From positions 1 to 9,669 of the forward strand of contig JALUZI010000089.1 in NCBI GenBank assembly GCA_027012045.1: a stretch of 9,669 nucleotides of DNA, written 5' to 3'. A model generated the notes under the pieces. The model was not told where the DNA came from, did not search any database, and saw nothing but the letters and a program-made list of their open reading frames with translations. Source of the DNA: Desulfurococcales archaeon. GTDB taxonomy: Archaea > Thermoproteota > Thermoprotei_A > Sulfolobales > Acidilobaceae. Made by a program: the position numbers and the translations under genes. Below are positions 1 through 6,301 of this stretch, piece after piece (position 1 is the first letter of the stretch; each line of letters opens with the position of its first letter).

Positions 1-1524
1 GAGTTTCTCCGCTGTCACAGGTATAATTGGCCAGGATGTTACTGCGATTATTTTTAGAATGTTTGCCTCTGTCCACAGTGCTCCTTCGGCTTCGCCTGGG
101 TTTGTCTTTAGCTTTTTCCAGGGCTCTGAGGCGTTTAGGAATTGGTTTCCTGCTCTGGCTATATCTAGTATTCCTTCGGTTGCAGCTCTTATTTTCACAT
201 TGTTGTAGTTTTCTACTACTTCCCACGCCTTTCTCCTGGCGGTTTCAAGAAGGTTTTCTTCCTCTGCTCCTACCTGTGGGTCGCAGGGTGTTTTACCGTT
301 TAGTTTCCGGTGTATAAGGGTTAGCACTCGGTGCGCCAGGTTGCCGATCGTGTCGTTTAGCTCTGTATTGACTATTCGGTAGAACTCTTTCCACGTGAAA
401 TTCATGTCCCGCTGCTCTGGCCTCATTCTCGCCAGGGTCCACCTCCAATAGTCCGCCGGGGCTATTTCCAGTGCTTCGTCTATCCAGACGCCTATTCCCC
501 TGGATTTGCTGAACTGTTCTCCCTTGAATGTAAGGTATTCGGTGGCGGAGATATAGTAGGGTAGAACGTACGGGTCTCCTGAGGCTATTAGCATTGCCGG
601 GAATATTATCGAGTGGAACGGGATGTTGTCTTTGCCTATGAAGAAATAGGTCTTAGTTTCCTGGTCGAACCACCATTTCTTCCATTCATCGGGGTTCCCC
701 GTTTTGTATAGTAGGTACTCCTTGGTTGCAGACACGTATCCGAGTAGCGCGTCGAACCACACGTATATAGTTTTACCCTCAGCGCCGGGGAACGGCGCCG
801 GTATTCCCCATTTTATATCCCTTGTAACCGCTCTAGGCTTCAGCCCGTTCTCTATCCATGATAGACTGTATTTCTTCACGTTTTCAGGCATGTGTTTATG
901 GTTTACAAGCCATTCCCTGAGCTTCCCCTCTAGTTTGCTGAGGTCTATGAACCAGTTCTTCGTTTCTTTGAAGATGGGCGTCGCTCCGCAGAGTACGCAG
1001 TGTGGATTTATTAGTTCTGTTGGATGTAGGAGGCGGCCGCAGTTGTCGCACTGGTCTCCCCGGGCCTTGTCGTAGCCGCAGTATGGGCAGGTTCCTTCTA
1101 CATATCTGTCTGGTAGGAACATTTTGTCGTTGGGGCAATAGGGTAGTATCTCTGTTTGCTCGAAGATGTAGCCGTTATTATAGATTTTGAGGAGCATTTC
1201 CCTGACGAACTCCTTGTGGATCTCGCTTTCCGTTCTGCTGTACAGGGAGAATTCTATGTTGAATTCCTGGAACAGTTTATAATCGTACTCGTGTATCTGG
1301 TCAGTGAGTTCCCTGGGGTCTATGCCTCTTTTCCTCGCCTCAAGCTCTATGGGTGTGCCGTGCTCGTCGCTTCCCGTGACATAGATGACGTCGTGTCCGT
1401 GGAGTTTCATTGCCCTAGAGAAGAAGTCTGCGCTTAGCAGGCTGCCTATAAGTGTGCCTAGGTGGGGCACGTTGTTAACGTAGGGCCATGCAGATGTTAC
1501 TATTATTTTCTCTTTCTTCTCCAT
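1..1524 (-). CDS. metG: Methionyl-tRNA synthetase (partial, C-terminus beyond left edge)
   Basis: Class I aminoacyl-tRNA synthetase that charges tRNA-Met with methionine in the cytoplasm. Read from the ATG at 1524, 508 codons are open to the window edge with no stop. The HIGH-type motif is HLGT (residues 21-24). A zinc-knuckle region carries Cys130, Cys146/149, Cys159/162 and Cys176/179, the archaeal two-knuckle arrangement. The KMSKS-type loop reads QFSKS (337-341), with Gln in the usual first Lys position. The reading frame at positions 1-60 is still in phase and gives helical MetRS sequence (SWPIIPVTAEKL), so I see no frameshift. Archaeal enzymes of this form usually run somewhat past 550 residues, so a short C-terminal piece is missing. 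A tandem ATG at 1527 is an alternative start; AGGTG and AAGG lie just upstream. The gene follows the 5S rRNA gene on the same strand with its own TATA box. Identification is secure. Confidence 0.96.
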   Translation of the reverse strand, partial: MEKKEKIIVTSAWPYVNNVPHLGTLIGSLLSADFFSRAMKLHGHDVIYVTGSDEHGTPIELEARKRGIDPRELTDQIHEYDYKLFQEFNIEFSLYSRTESEIHKEFVREMLLKIYNNGYIFEQTEILPYCPNDKMFLPDRYVEGTCPYCGYDKARGDQCDNCGRLLHPTELINPHCVLCGATPIFKETKNWFIDLSKLEGKLREWLVNHKHMPENVKKYSLSWIENGLKPRAVTRDIKWGIPAPFPGAEGKTIYVWFDALLGYVSATKEYLLYKTGNPDEWKKWWFDQETKTYFFIGKDNIPFHSIIFPAMLIASGDPYVLPYYISATEYLTFKGEQFSKSRGIGVWIDEALEIAPADYWRWTLARMRPEQRDMNFTWKEFYRIVNTELNDTIGNLAHRVLTLIHRKLNGKTPCDPQVGAEEENLLETARRKAWEVVENYNNVKIRAATEGILDIARAGNQFLNASEPWKKLKTNPGEAEGALWTEANILKIIAVTSWPIIPVTAEKL

Positions 1525-1578
1525 CATTCCTTGCACCTGTAAGTGGGATCTAGCTTCTTCTTTGAATGCGCGTGGAGG

Positions 1579-1586
1579 ATATAATT
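1579..1586 (-). promoter_or_regulatory. TATA box for metG
   Basis: The minus strand reads AATTATAT. An archaeal start site would be expected about 25 bases downstream, near 1555-1558, giving a leader of roughly 30 bases that contains AGGTG before the metG start. It sits about 40 bases past the 3' end of the 5S gene, so metG can be transcribed separately from 5S. Inferred from sequence and spacing only. Confidence 0.5.
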
Positions 1587-1624
1587 GTTTTTGCTACGTC
1601 ATCATGGGTTAAGGAGAATTGTAG

Positions 1625-1752
1625 TGCCCGGTCCCAGTTTGGGGCCCCTGCAGGTCCTCTCGGACCCTACTGGGTACCCCAACGCGACCGGCTTAACTGC
1701 CGGGTTCGAGATGAGTCCGGGTGTTTCCCGGTCGCTATGACCGGGCCGGGCA
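1625..1752 (-). rRNA. rrf: 5S ribosomal RNA
   Basis: Structural RNA of the large ribosomal subunit. On the minus strand the terminal helix is formed by TGCCCGG (1752-1746) and CCGGGCA (1631-1625). The interior contains the conserved archaeal 5S segments CTCATCTCGAACCCGG and GTTAAGCC, and a G+C-rich second domain around GGGTCCGAGAGGACC. The length of about 128 nt fits crenarchaeal 5S RNAs. It is not linked to 16S or 23S here, as is usual in Crenarchaeota. A TATA box lies at the right distance upstream. The ends are defined by helix I pairing and could be off by one to three bases. Confidence 0.93.
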
Positions 1753-1778
1753 AGTCTAATAGATGAGTTCGAAAGGGG

Positions 1779-1786
1779 TTATAAAA
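1779..1786 (-). promoter_or_regulatory. TATA box for 5S rRNA
   Basis: The minus strand reads TTTTATAA, centred about 30 bases upstream of the 5S 5' end at 1752. This matches the spacing of archaeal TBP sites for stable RNA genes. The TFB-recognition position just upstream is occupied by the G+C palindrome at 1789-1800. Confidence 0.65.
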
Positions 1787-1788
1787 TT

Positions 1789-1800
1789 ATCCCCGGGGAT
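1789..1800. repeat. Perfect 12-bp palindrome between the 90-aa gene and the 5S promoter
   Basis: ATCCCCGGGGAT is a perfect palindrome directly abutting the 5S TATA region and six bases past the stop codon of the 90-residue membrane protein gene. It could be a DNA-binding site at the promoter or a short hairpin at the end of the upstream operon, followed on the minus strand by AATTTTAT. The palindrome is seen; its role is unknown. Confidence 0.5.
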
Positions 1801-1806
1801 TCCACG

Positions 1807-2079
1807 TCATTTCTGCTTTATTTCAACGCTATATATGGCCTTTATTATTTCCTGGCCGTTTTCCCCGCAGCTCCCCAGTACTTTTCCTATGTAATCTCCT
1901 TCTTGGAAGTCTCGTTTCGTTTCCTGCCCAGTTTCACTGCACTCGGTTACTGTTACTAGTTTTCTTGGTGTTTCCTTTTTCCTCGCCTGTCCAGACTGGA
2001 CGAATAGGTATATAGTTGATCCTATTAGTAGGAGGAGGAACAGGAATTGTATTACAGGGTTATTCTGTGTGTCCAGCAT
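1807..2079 (-). CDS. Small single-span membrane protein, function unknown
   Basis: Encodes 90 residues. The N-terminus (about residues 9-28) is a strongly hydrophobic Leu/Ile/Phe-rich span, followed by the basic stretch QARKKETPRK, which predicts an outside N-terminus and a cytoplasmic C-terminal domain of about 55 residues. That domain contains two cysteines (47 and 71) in short Gly/Glu-rich turns (TECSETG and GSCGENG) around a GDYIGKV segment, suggesting a small beta-rich fold. There is no signal-peptidase site or lipobox. It starts 12 bases after the DUF1512 stop, with AGGGAAAGGG as ribosome-binding site, so it is almost certainly the last gene of the methionine aminopeptidase-DUF1512 operon. 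I do not recognise the family. The coding call rests on operon position, ribosome-binding site and a protein-like hydropathy pattern. Confidence 0.82.
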   Translation of the reverse strand: MLDTQNNPVIQFLFLLLLIGSTIYLFVQSGQARKKETPRKLVTVTECSETGQETKRDFQEGDYIGKVLGSCGENGQEIIKAIYSVEIKQK

Positions 2080-2091
2080 TGCCCTTTCCCT

Positions 2092-3216
2092 CTACTGTGA
2101 AACTCCTATGCTGTTCCCGATACCCGCTAGTAGAACGGTGTCACCTTCCGAGGTCTCCTCTTTTATGATGGTTTTAATACGCTCTAAGGCCTCAATGCCT
2201 CCCTTATAGATTTCTTCTCTCATAGCATATATTGCTTCATCCATGCCCATTTTTATTATAACTGTTCTGAGCGGAATTCCGTGTTTGGTTGCTGTTCGCT
2301 CTATTCTAATTTTCTCGGGACCAGGATCGCCGATAGCTGCACCAACTCCTTCAGCAACGGATCCTGTTTCTTCTCCTTCAAGTTTCAGTGCGGCGTCCAC
2401 GGTGATCATTAGCTTGGGTTTGCCTGTCTTGAAGAGGTCTTTTTCGACTATTTCTTCGATGGCTACACCTGGTCTTCCTACATTGGATTCTGGACCGCTC
2501 GCTTTGACAAGTATGAGTTTCCTCCCCTCGAACTCTACTTGCGCCGCAACAGTGTCTTCATCAATGTTTACCCACTCGGGGTTACCGTTTGTGTGGGCTA
2601 GTCTATACGCTATCAACGGTCCTATGGAGTCTCCTATTGGAGCACCTTTCACAAAGTCATCTAACGCTTTACGATAGCTTTCTGCTATCTTCATTATTTG
2701 CGGAAGTATGAGTTTGAGCTGCATTAAAAGAATGTAGTTGTTTGTCTTCTCGCTAGTCAACAGGTAGTGTCTCACTATTTTGTACAGCATGTATAGGGCG
2801 TATGTTATGCCTAGCGAGGTCTCTATTTTGTATCTCGTGCTCTTATCCTTATCTGGCATTTCACGGAGCAACAGGTCTTTAATGTGGTTTCTTTCCGTTG
2901 TGAGGAGATGATCGAGCCTTCGTATGATGTCTGTTGGCTCTATGTCTACTGGCGAAATAACCACGTAATCCTTTATCCTGTCTACAAGGGTTTTAGGTCT
3001 TTTCGCACCGTTTCTAACCAGTAGATCCCTGGTTTTCTCCTCTGCCTCACTGTAGTACTTGTAGAATATGCCGAGTGCAGCTCTAACCTCTTTCCCCCAC
3101 ATGTACATTTGAAACCTCTGGTTCGCCCCGACGAACAGTAATATGAATATTAGGAGGAAAGCGAGCTGGCTTATCGCGGATATCCAGTCGGCTAGACTAG
3201 CACCACCTGTAGCCAT
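2092..3216 (-). CDS. DUF1512 family membrane-anchored protein
   Basis: Encodes 374 residues and resembles the archaeal DUF1512 family (about 370 residues, function unknown). This family call is from memory. An N-terminal transmembrane segment (about 11-30) is followed by basic residues (NQRFQMYMWGKEVR), so the rest should face the cytoplasm. The middle (about 85-190) is helical and charged. The C-terminal third is glycine-rich, with motifs GPESNVGRPG (241-250), TVDAALKLEG (272-281), GVGAAIGDPGP (290-300) and AGIGNSIG (364-371), which could bind a ligand (inference). An ATG at 3234 overlaps the aminopeptidase TGA as ATGA and would add six residues. I prefer 3216 because GAGGTG and AAGG lie just upstream of it, whereas nothing like a ribosome-binding site precedes 3234. 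It lies between the aminopeptidase gene and a second single-span membrane protein gene. Confidence 0.87.
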   Translation of the reverse strand: MATGGASLADWISAISQLAFLLIFILLFVGANQRFQMYMWGKEVRAALGIFYKYYSEAEEKTRDLLVRNGAKRPKTLVDRIKDYVVISPVDIEPTDIIRRLDHLLTTERNHIKDLLLREMPDKDKSTRYKIETSLGITYALYMLYKIVRHYLLTSEKTNNYILLMQLKLILPQIMKIAESYRKALDDFVKGAPIGDSIGPLIAYRLAHTNGNPEWVNIDEDTVAAQVEFEGRKLILVKASGPESNVGRPGVAIEEIVEKDLFKTGKPKLMITVDAALKLEGEETGSVAEGVGAAIGDPGPEKIRIERTATKHGIPLRTVIIKMGMDEAIYAMREEIYKGGIEALERIKTIIKEETSEGDTVLLAGIGNSIGVSQ

Positions 3217-3230
3217 ATCCTTATTACACC

Positions 3231-4139
3231 TCATCTAGTTGTAACTATCTTATCCCCGTTAGCGAGTAGAATAGTGTGCTCAAACTGAGACACTAGCCCT
3301 CTACCCACCTCAACCAGGATAGGGTAGACATAAAGAGTTTTAGTTTTTACCATAACCCTCATAGCGTGCTCAACACGTTTTTCTCCAAACACAGGGACAA
3401 GCCATCTCGGCGTAAAGGGCAGAGTCCTGTATTTCTCTACAATATAATTGAAAACTTCACGGGTTTCCTCATCTAGCTTCCTCGGGTTTTCCTTCGCTAC
3501 TGAGAAGATGTTGGCTATTTTACCCTCTCTAGTAAGTCCTTTGCCGTTAGTTGCGAAAGGCTCTATGGCGACCGCCATGTTATCTGAGATCTTAGAGACG
3601 GAAAACCTGTCCCCGTAGTTTGGTATTGAGAGGCCTGCATGGATACGGAATCGATCTATACTGTGGCCTGTAAGGTTTCTCACTGGCTTGAACCCGTACC
3701 TCTTTATCACGCGCTCAATCTGTAAGCCCAGTTCAAACGCCCTTATTCCGGGTTTAAGGGTCTCTATAGCTTTTTCCAATGCTTCCCTAGACGCTTCCAA
3801 AAGCAGAACATGCTTATCAGACAAGTCTATAGTTCTAGCAGTATCGGCTATATAACCGTCTATGTGCACGCCTAGATCTATTTTTACAACTGCATCTGGA
3901 GGGATAGTTGTTTCATCGTTGTGTAATGGTGTATAGTGGGCTGCCACCTCGTTTATGGAGATATTGCAGGGAAAAGCGGGGCTACCTCCCTTCTCAACGA
4001 TCATCCTCTCCAGTTCAGAGCAGACCTCTAGGACGCTGGCTCCCGGTTTAACTATTTTCTCAGAGTAGTCGCGGACTTCTCTAGCTATCCTACCGGCTTC
4101 AAGATACTTTCTAATAACCTCTTCAGGCATTTCTTCCAT
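3231..4139 (-). CDS. map: Methionine aminopeptidase, type II
   Basis: Removes the initiator methionine from nascent proteins with a dinuclear metal centre. Numbered from an in-frame TTG at 4148, the five metal ligands of the pita-bread fold are all visible: Asp91 (KIDLGVHIDG), Asp102, His162 (TGHSIDRF), Glu196 (AIEPFAT) and Glu290 (SQFEHTI). The active-site histidines His71 (AHYTP) and His170 (RIHAG) are also present. The roughly 60-residue type II insertion lies between Glu196 and Glu290, and there is no N-terminal extension, as in other archaeal enzymes. I start at the ATG at 4139 (302 residues); TTG 4148 and ATG 4130 are alternatives and none has a clear ribosome-binding site. First gene of the operon with DUF1512, coupled by near-overlap, and divergent from rps10. 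Confidence 0.96.
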   Translation of the reverse strand: MEEMPEEVIRKYLEAGRIAREVRDYSEKIVKPGASVLEVCSELERMIVEKGGSPAFPCNISINEVAAHYTPLHNDETTIPPDAVVKIDLGVHIDGYIADTARTIDLSDKHVLLLEASREALEKAIETLKPGIRAFELGLQIERVIKRYGFKPVRNLTGHSIDRFRIHAGLSIPNYGDRFSVSKISDNMAVAIEPFATNGKGLTREGKIANIFSVAKENPRKLDEETREVFNYIVEKYRTLPFTPRWLVPVFGEKRVEHAMRVMVKTKTLYVYPILVEVGRGLVSQFEHTILLANGDKIVTTR

Positions 4140-4178
4140 TTCAACCAACCAATAGGCAGAGAATAATGGTCTGACAGC

Positions 4179-4185
4179 ATTAAAT
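4179..4185 (-). promoter_or_regulatory. TATA box for map-DUF1512 operon
   Basis: The minus strand reads ATTTAAT inside a CATTTAATG palindrome. The start site predicted about 26 bases downstream falls near 4156, which leaves only a short leader before the TTG at 4148 or the ATG at 4139 and fits the lack of a good ribosome-binding site. The sequence is short and A+T-rich, so the call is tentative. Confidence 0.4.
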
Positions 4186-4209
4186 GTTAGCTTTTATTAG
4201 GGGATAAAC

Positions 4210-4217
4210 CTTAAATC
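4210..4217 (+). promoter_or_regulatory. TATA box for rps10
   Basis: CTTAAATC preceded by AAAC. The predicted start lies near 4240, giving a leader of about 18 bases that contains GGAGG (4244-4248) nine bases before the rps10 ATG. It sits back-to-back with the map promoter in a gap of about 110 bases. Confidence 0.45.
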
Positions 4218-4257
4218 AAGTTGCAGGCATTGATGATGGATACGGAGGAGCACGGCA

Positions 4258-4566
4258 ATGGTGAACAAGGTTAGAATATGGCTGTGGAGCCCTAACGTTA
4301 ACAGTCTAAAGCAGGTAGAGGAGCAGATAAGGAAGATATCCGAGAAGACAGGGGCAAAAATGAGAGGCCCGATACCCCTACCTACCAAGAGGCTAAAAGT
4401 GCCAGTATTCAGGCTTCCCCACGGAGAAGGATCCAAGCATTGGGAGCACTGGGAAATGAGGATTCACAAGAGGCTAATAGACATAGTTGCTGACGAACGT
4501 GTCATGAAGCAGATAATGAGAGTAAGAGTACCTAAAGACGTGTACATTGAGATAAAAATCGTTTAA
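4258..4566 (+). CDS. rps10: Small subunit ribosomal protein S10 (uS10)
   Basis: Protein of the 30S head that binds 16S rRNA near S3 and S14. It is 102 residues, the usual length for archaeal S10. The sequence shows the conserved GPIPLPTK loop, the PHGEGSKHWEHWEMR segment (archaeal version of the extended loop) and the terminal IEIKI strand. GGAGG at 4244-4248 precedes the ATG at 4258; the GTG directly after it is a less likely start. In many crenarchaea this gene lies directly downstream of EF-1A on the same strand. Here it points the opposite way, toward the EF-1A 3' end, with tRNA-Ser following it. It has its own promoter region shared back-to-back with map. Confidence 0.97.
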   Translation: MVNKVRIWLWSPNVNSLKQVEEQIRKISEKTGAKMRGPIPLPTKRLKVPVFRLPHGEGSKHWEHWEMRIHKRLIDIVADERVMKQIMRVRVPKDVYIEIKIV

Positions 4567-4627
4567 CCTTTCTCTCAAAAACTAACTAACCGGCAGAGCG
4601 ATTCCAAGACTAGCCTAGAAGAACCCG

Positions 4628-4635
4628 TTATAATA
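4628..4635 (+). promoter_or_regulatory. TATA box for tRNA-Ser
   Basis: TTATAATA is centred about 26 bases upstream of the tRNA 5' end at 4657, the standard spacing for an archaeal tRNA promoter. It lies in the 90-base gap after rps10, so the tRNA can be transcribed independently, although read-through from rps10 is also possible. Confidence 0.65.
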
Positions 4636-4656
4636 CTGTTAAACTGGAGTTGAAGC

Positions 4657-4743
4657 GCCGGGGTGCCCGAGCGGCCCAAGGGGCTGGCCTTGAGAGCCAG
4701 TGGGCACATGCCCGCGCGGGTTCAAATCCCGCCCCCGGCGCCA
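4657..4743 (+). tRNA. tRNA-Ser (anticodon TGA), with encoded CCA
   Basis: Class II tRNA reading UCN serine codons, chiefly UCA. The acceptor stem is GCCGGGG (4657-4663) with CCCCGGC (4733-4739), followed by discriminator G 4740, which is typical of tRNA-Ser, and a genomically encoded CCA (4741-4743). The anticodon stem CTGGC/GCCAG encloses loop CTTGAGA with TGA at 4691-4693. The long variable arm TGGGCACATGCCCGC (4701-4715) folds into its own hairpin. The T arm is GCGGG-TTCAAAT-CCCGC (4716-4732). The D stem is CCC/GGG. No intron is visible. It follows rps10 on the same strand. Confidence 0.96.
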
Positions 4744-4924
4744 ATATTCTATCAATCGCTTCTGCACCGGTAAAGAAGTATCTCCAAATCACTCATTCCA
4801 GCCAGAATTAAAAGTATGGATATAGCAATGACTGGCAAAACTAATCCGGCCAAGGGTTCTTTAGGAATTATAGACTCTAGTTGAAAGGAAAACGTTGTTA
4901 GGTAAAGAAAAGGGTTTAGCGGGT
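4744..4924. other. Intergenic region between convergent tRNA-Ser and EF-1A
   Basis: About 180 bases between the tRNA 3' end and the EF-1A stop codon. Next to EF-1A, on the minus strand, is a pyrimidine stretch with TTTTCTTT (about 4903-4910) suited to archaeal termination. Further on, a minus-strand frame stays open through a hydrophobic stretch (see findings). No convincing gene, repeat or RNA was found. Confidence 0.5.
4903..4910 (-). terminator. Pyrimidine-tract terminator of EF-1A
   Basis: Downstream of the EF-1A TAA the minus strand reads CCCTTTTCTTTACC. Oligo-T tracts of this kind end many archaeal transcripts. No hairpin is needed or seen. Confidence 0.4.
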
Positions 4925-6232
4925 TTACTTTATTTCTATGTTTGCAGGCTTTACGTCCTTTACTATTCCTATGCCTATGGTTTTGTTCATGTCTCTCATA
5001 GCGAACCTTCCTAGAGGCGGGAAGTCGCTGTACTTCTCTATTACTAGAGGCTTTATAGGCTTGAACCTTACTATAGCGGCGTCGCCCTGCTTCAGGAAGT
5101 CAGGGTGCTCTTCTAGTACCTTACCTGTTCTGGGGTCTACTTTTGCTACTATTTCTACTATTCTTGATGCTACGCTTGCTGTGTGCACGTGTATCACTGG
5201 CGTGTAGCCTACGGTTATTGCTGAGGGGTGCCATATGACGAATACTTGTGCCGTGAACTCCTCTGCCACTGTAGGCGGGTTGTCAGGGTGCCCTACAACG
5301 TCTCCCCTCTTCACGTCCTTCTTTGTTATACCTCTAACGTTGAATCCGATGTTATCTCCGGGCTCGGCTTTCTCCATTTTGGTGTAGTGCATCTCTATGC
5401 TCCTGACTTCACCTGTCTTCCCTATGGGCATGAATACTACTTTGTCTCCGACTTTTAGGACTCCAGTTTCTACTCTTCCAACAGGGACTACTCCTACTCC
5501 GGGTACTTGTAGCACGTTCTGTATAGGTATTCTCAACGGTTTGTCTACTGGCTTTACCGGGGGCTCCAGCTGGTCGAGTGCTTCTACTAGTGTAGGCCCG
5601 TTGTACCAGGGCATGTTGGGGTCTCTCTCTATGAGGTTTGCACCAGTCCATGCTGATACTGGTACGTATGCTATTTTGTCAACGTTGTATCCTAGTCCCT
5701 TCATGAACTTCTTCAGTATTGATACGACCTGCTCGTACCTCTTCTGGCTGTACGGGGGGTCTGTAGCGTCCATCTTGTTGATAGCAACCACGACCTTGTC
5801 AATACCCATGGTCTTGGCTAGTAGTAGGTGCTCCCTGGTCTGTCCCTCGGGGCTCATACCTGCTTCGAACTCACCTTTCCTCGCCGACACGACTACTATA
5901 GCAGCGTCTGCCTGGCTGGCGCCTGTTATCATGTTCTTAATGAAGTCACGGTGGCCAGGTGCGTCTATTATTGTGAAGTAGTACTTTCTTGTCTCGAACT
6001 TCATGAACGTCAGGTCGATGGTGACTCCTCTCTCCCTTTCCTCCTTCAGTTTGTCTAGGAGCCATGCGAACTTGAATGACTCTTTTCCTTTGGCCTTAGC
6101 AGCTTCCTCTAGCTCCTTTATCTTCTTCTCGTCTACGAATCCTAGACGGAAGAGTAGGTGGCCTACTAGAGTGCTTTTACCGTGGTCTACGTGTCCTATT
6201 ACCACCAGGTTCATGTGGGGCTTCTCTGCCAT
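4925..6232 (-). CDS. tuf: Translation elongation factor 1-alpha (EF-1A)
   Basis: GTPase that delivers aminoacyl-tRNA to the ribosomal A site. The 435-residue length is normal for a crenarchaeal EF-1A. All GTP-binding motifs are present: GHVDHGKS (13-20), the switch I ERERGVTID (65-73) with its Thr, DAPGH (90-94), NKMD (152-155) and SAW (193-195). The segment GEFEAGMSPEGQ near residues 120-131 is the insert shared by crenarchaeal and eukaryotic factors. Domains II and III follow, with VGRVETG and FAMRDMNKTIGIG near the end. The ribosome-binding site GGGTGGTG lies four bases before the ATG. It is downstream of rps7 in the same direction (69-base gap) but has a strong TATA box of its own. The expected downstream neighbour rps10 is present but inverted. 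Confidence 0.98.
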   Translation of the reverse strand: MAEKPHMNLVVIGHVDHGKSTLVGHLLFRLGFVDEKKIKELEEAAKAKGKESFKFAWLLDKLKEERERGVTIDLTFMKFETRKYYFTIIDAPGHRDFIKNMITGASQADAAIVVVSARKGEFEAGMSPEGQTREHLLLAKTMGIDKVVVAINKMDATDPPYSQKRYEQVVSILKKFMKGLGYNVDKIAYVPVSAWTGANLIERDPNMPWYNGPTLVEALDQLEPPVKPVDKPLRIPIQNVLQVPGVGVVPVGRVETGVLKVGDKVVFMPIGKTGEVRSIEMHYTKMEKAEPGDNIGFNVRGITKKDVKRGDVVGHPDNPPTVAEEFTAQVFVIWHPSAITVGYTPVIHVHTASVASRIVEIVAKVDPRTGKVLEEHPDFLKQGDAAIVRFKPIKPLVIEKYSDFPPLGRFAMRDMNKTIGIGIVKDVKPANIEIK

Positions 6233-6279
6233 TCTACACCACCCTATATATTCGGGAGATAATACTCGTGGGATAGAGG

Positions 6280-6287
6280 TTTTAAAA
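6280..6287 (-). promoter_or_regulatory. TATA box for EF-1A
   Basis: TTTTAAAA preceded on the minus strand by TTAACC, a good TFB-recognition plus TATA combination. The start predicted about 26 bases downstream (near 6257) leaves a leader of about 25 bases containing GGGTGGTG. It lies within the 69 bases separating the rps7 stop from the EF-1A start, so EF-1A probably gets transcription beyond what arrives from rps7. Confidence 0.65.
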
Positions 6288-6301
6288 GGTTAACTATGTC
6301 A

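Noticed and set aside
1566..1766. Plus-strand open frame through the 5S rRNA gene
   Set aside because: It is the complement of a structural RNA gene, with no coding features.
2243..2677. Plus-strand open frame of 144 codons opposite the DUF1512 gene
   Set aside because: Antisense shadow of a gene with a clear ribosome-binding site and operon context; the Ser/Pro/Thr-rich product is typical of reading an archaeal gene backwards.
4230..4260. TGATGA motif in the rps10 leader as a C/D box guide RNA
   Set aside because: No matching CTGA D box or second box pair within about 60 bases on either strand; similar isolated motifs at 1599-1605 and 6296-6301 also lack partners.
4657..4743. tRNA-Ser gene as an integration site for a mobile element
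   Set aside because: No integrase, no repeat of the tRNA 3' end and no foreign-looking genes nearby in the window.
5397..5981. Plus-strand open frame of 194 codons opposite EF-1A
   Set aside because: Low-complexity Ser/Thr/Pro translation antisense to an intact, highly conserved EF-1A gene; no promoter or ribosome-binding site.
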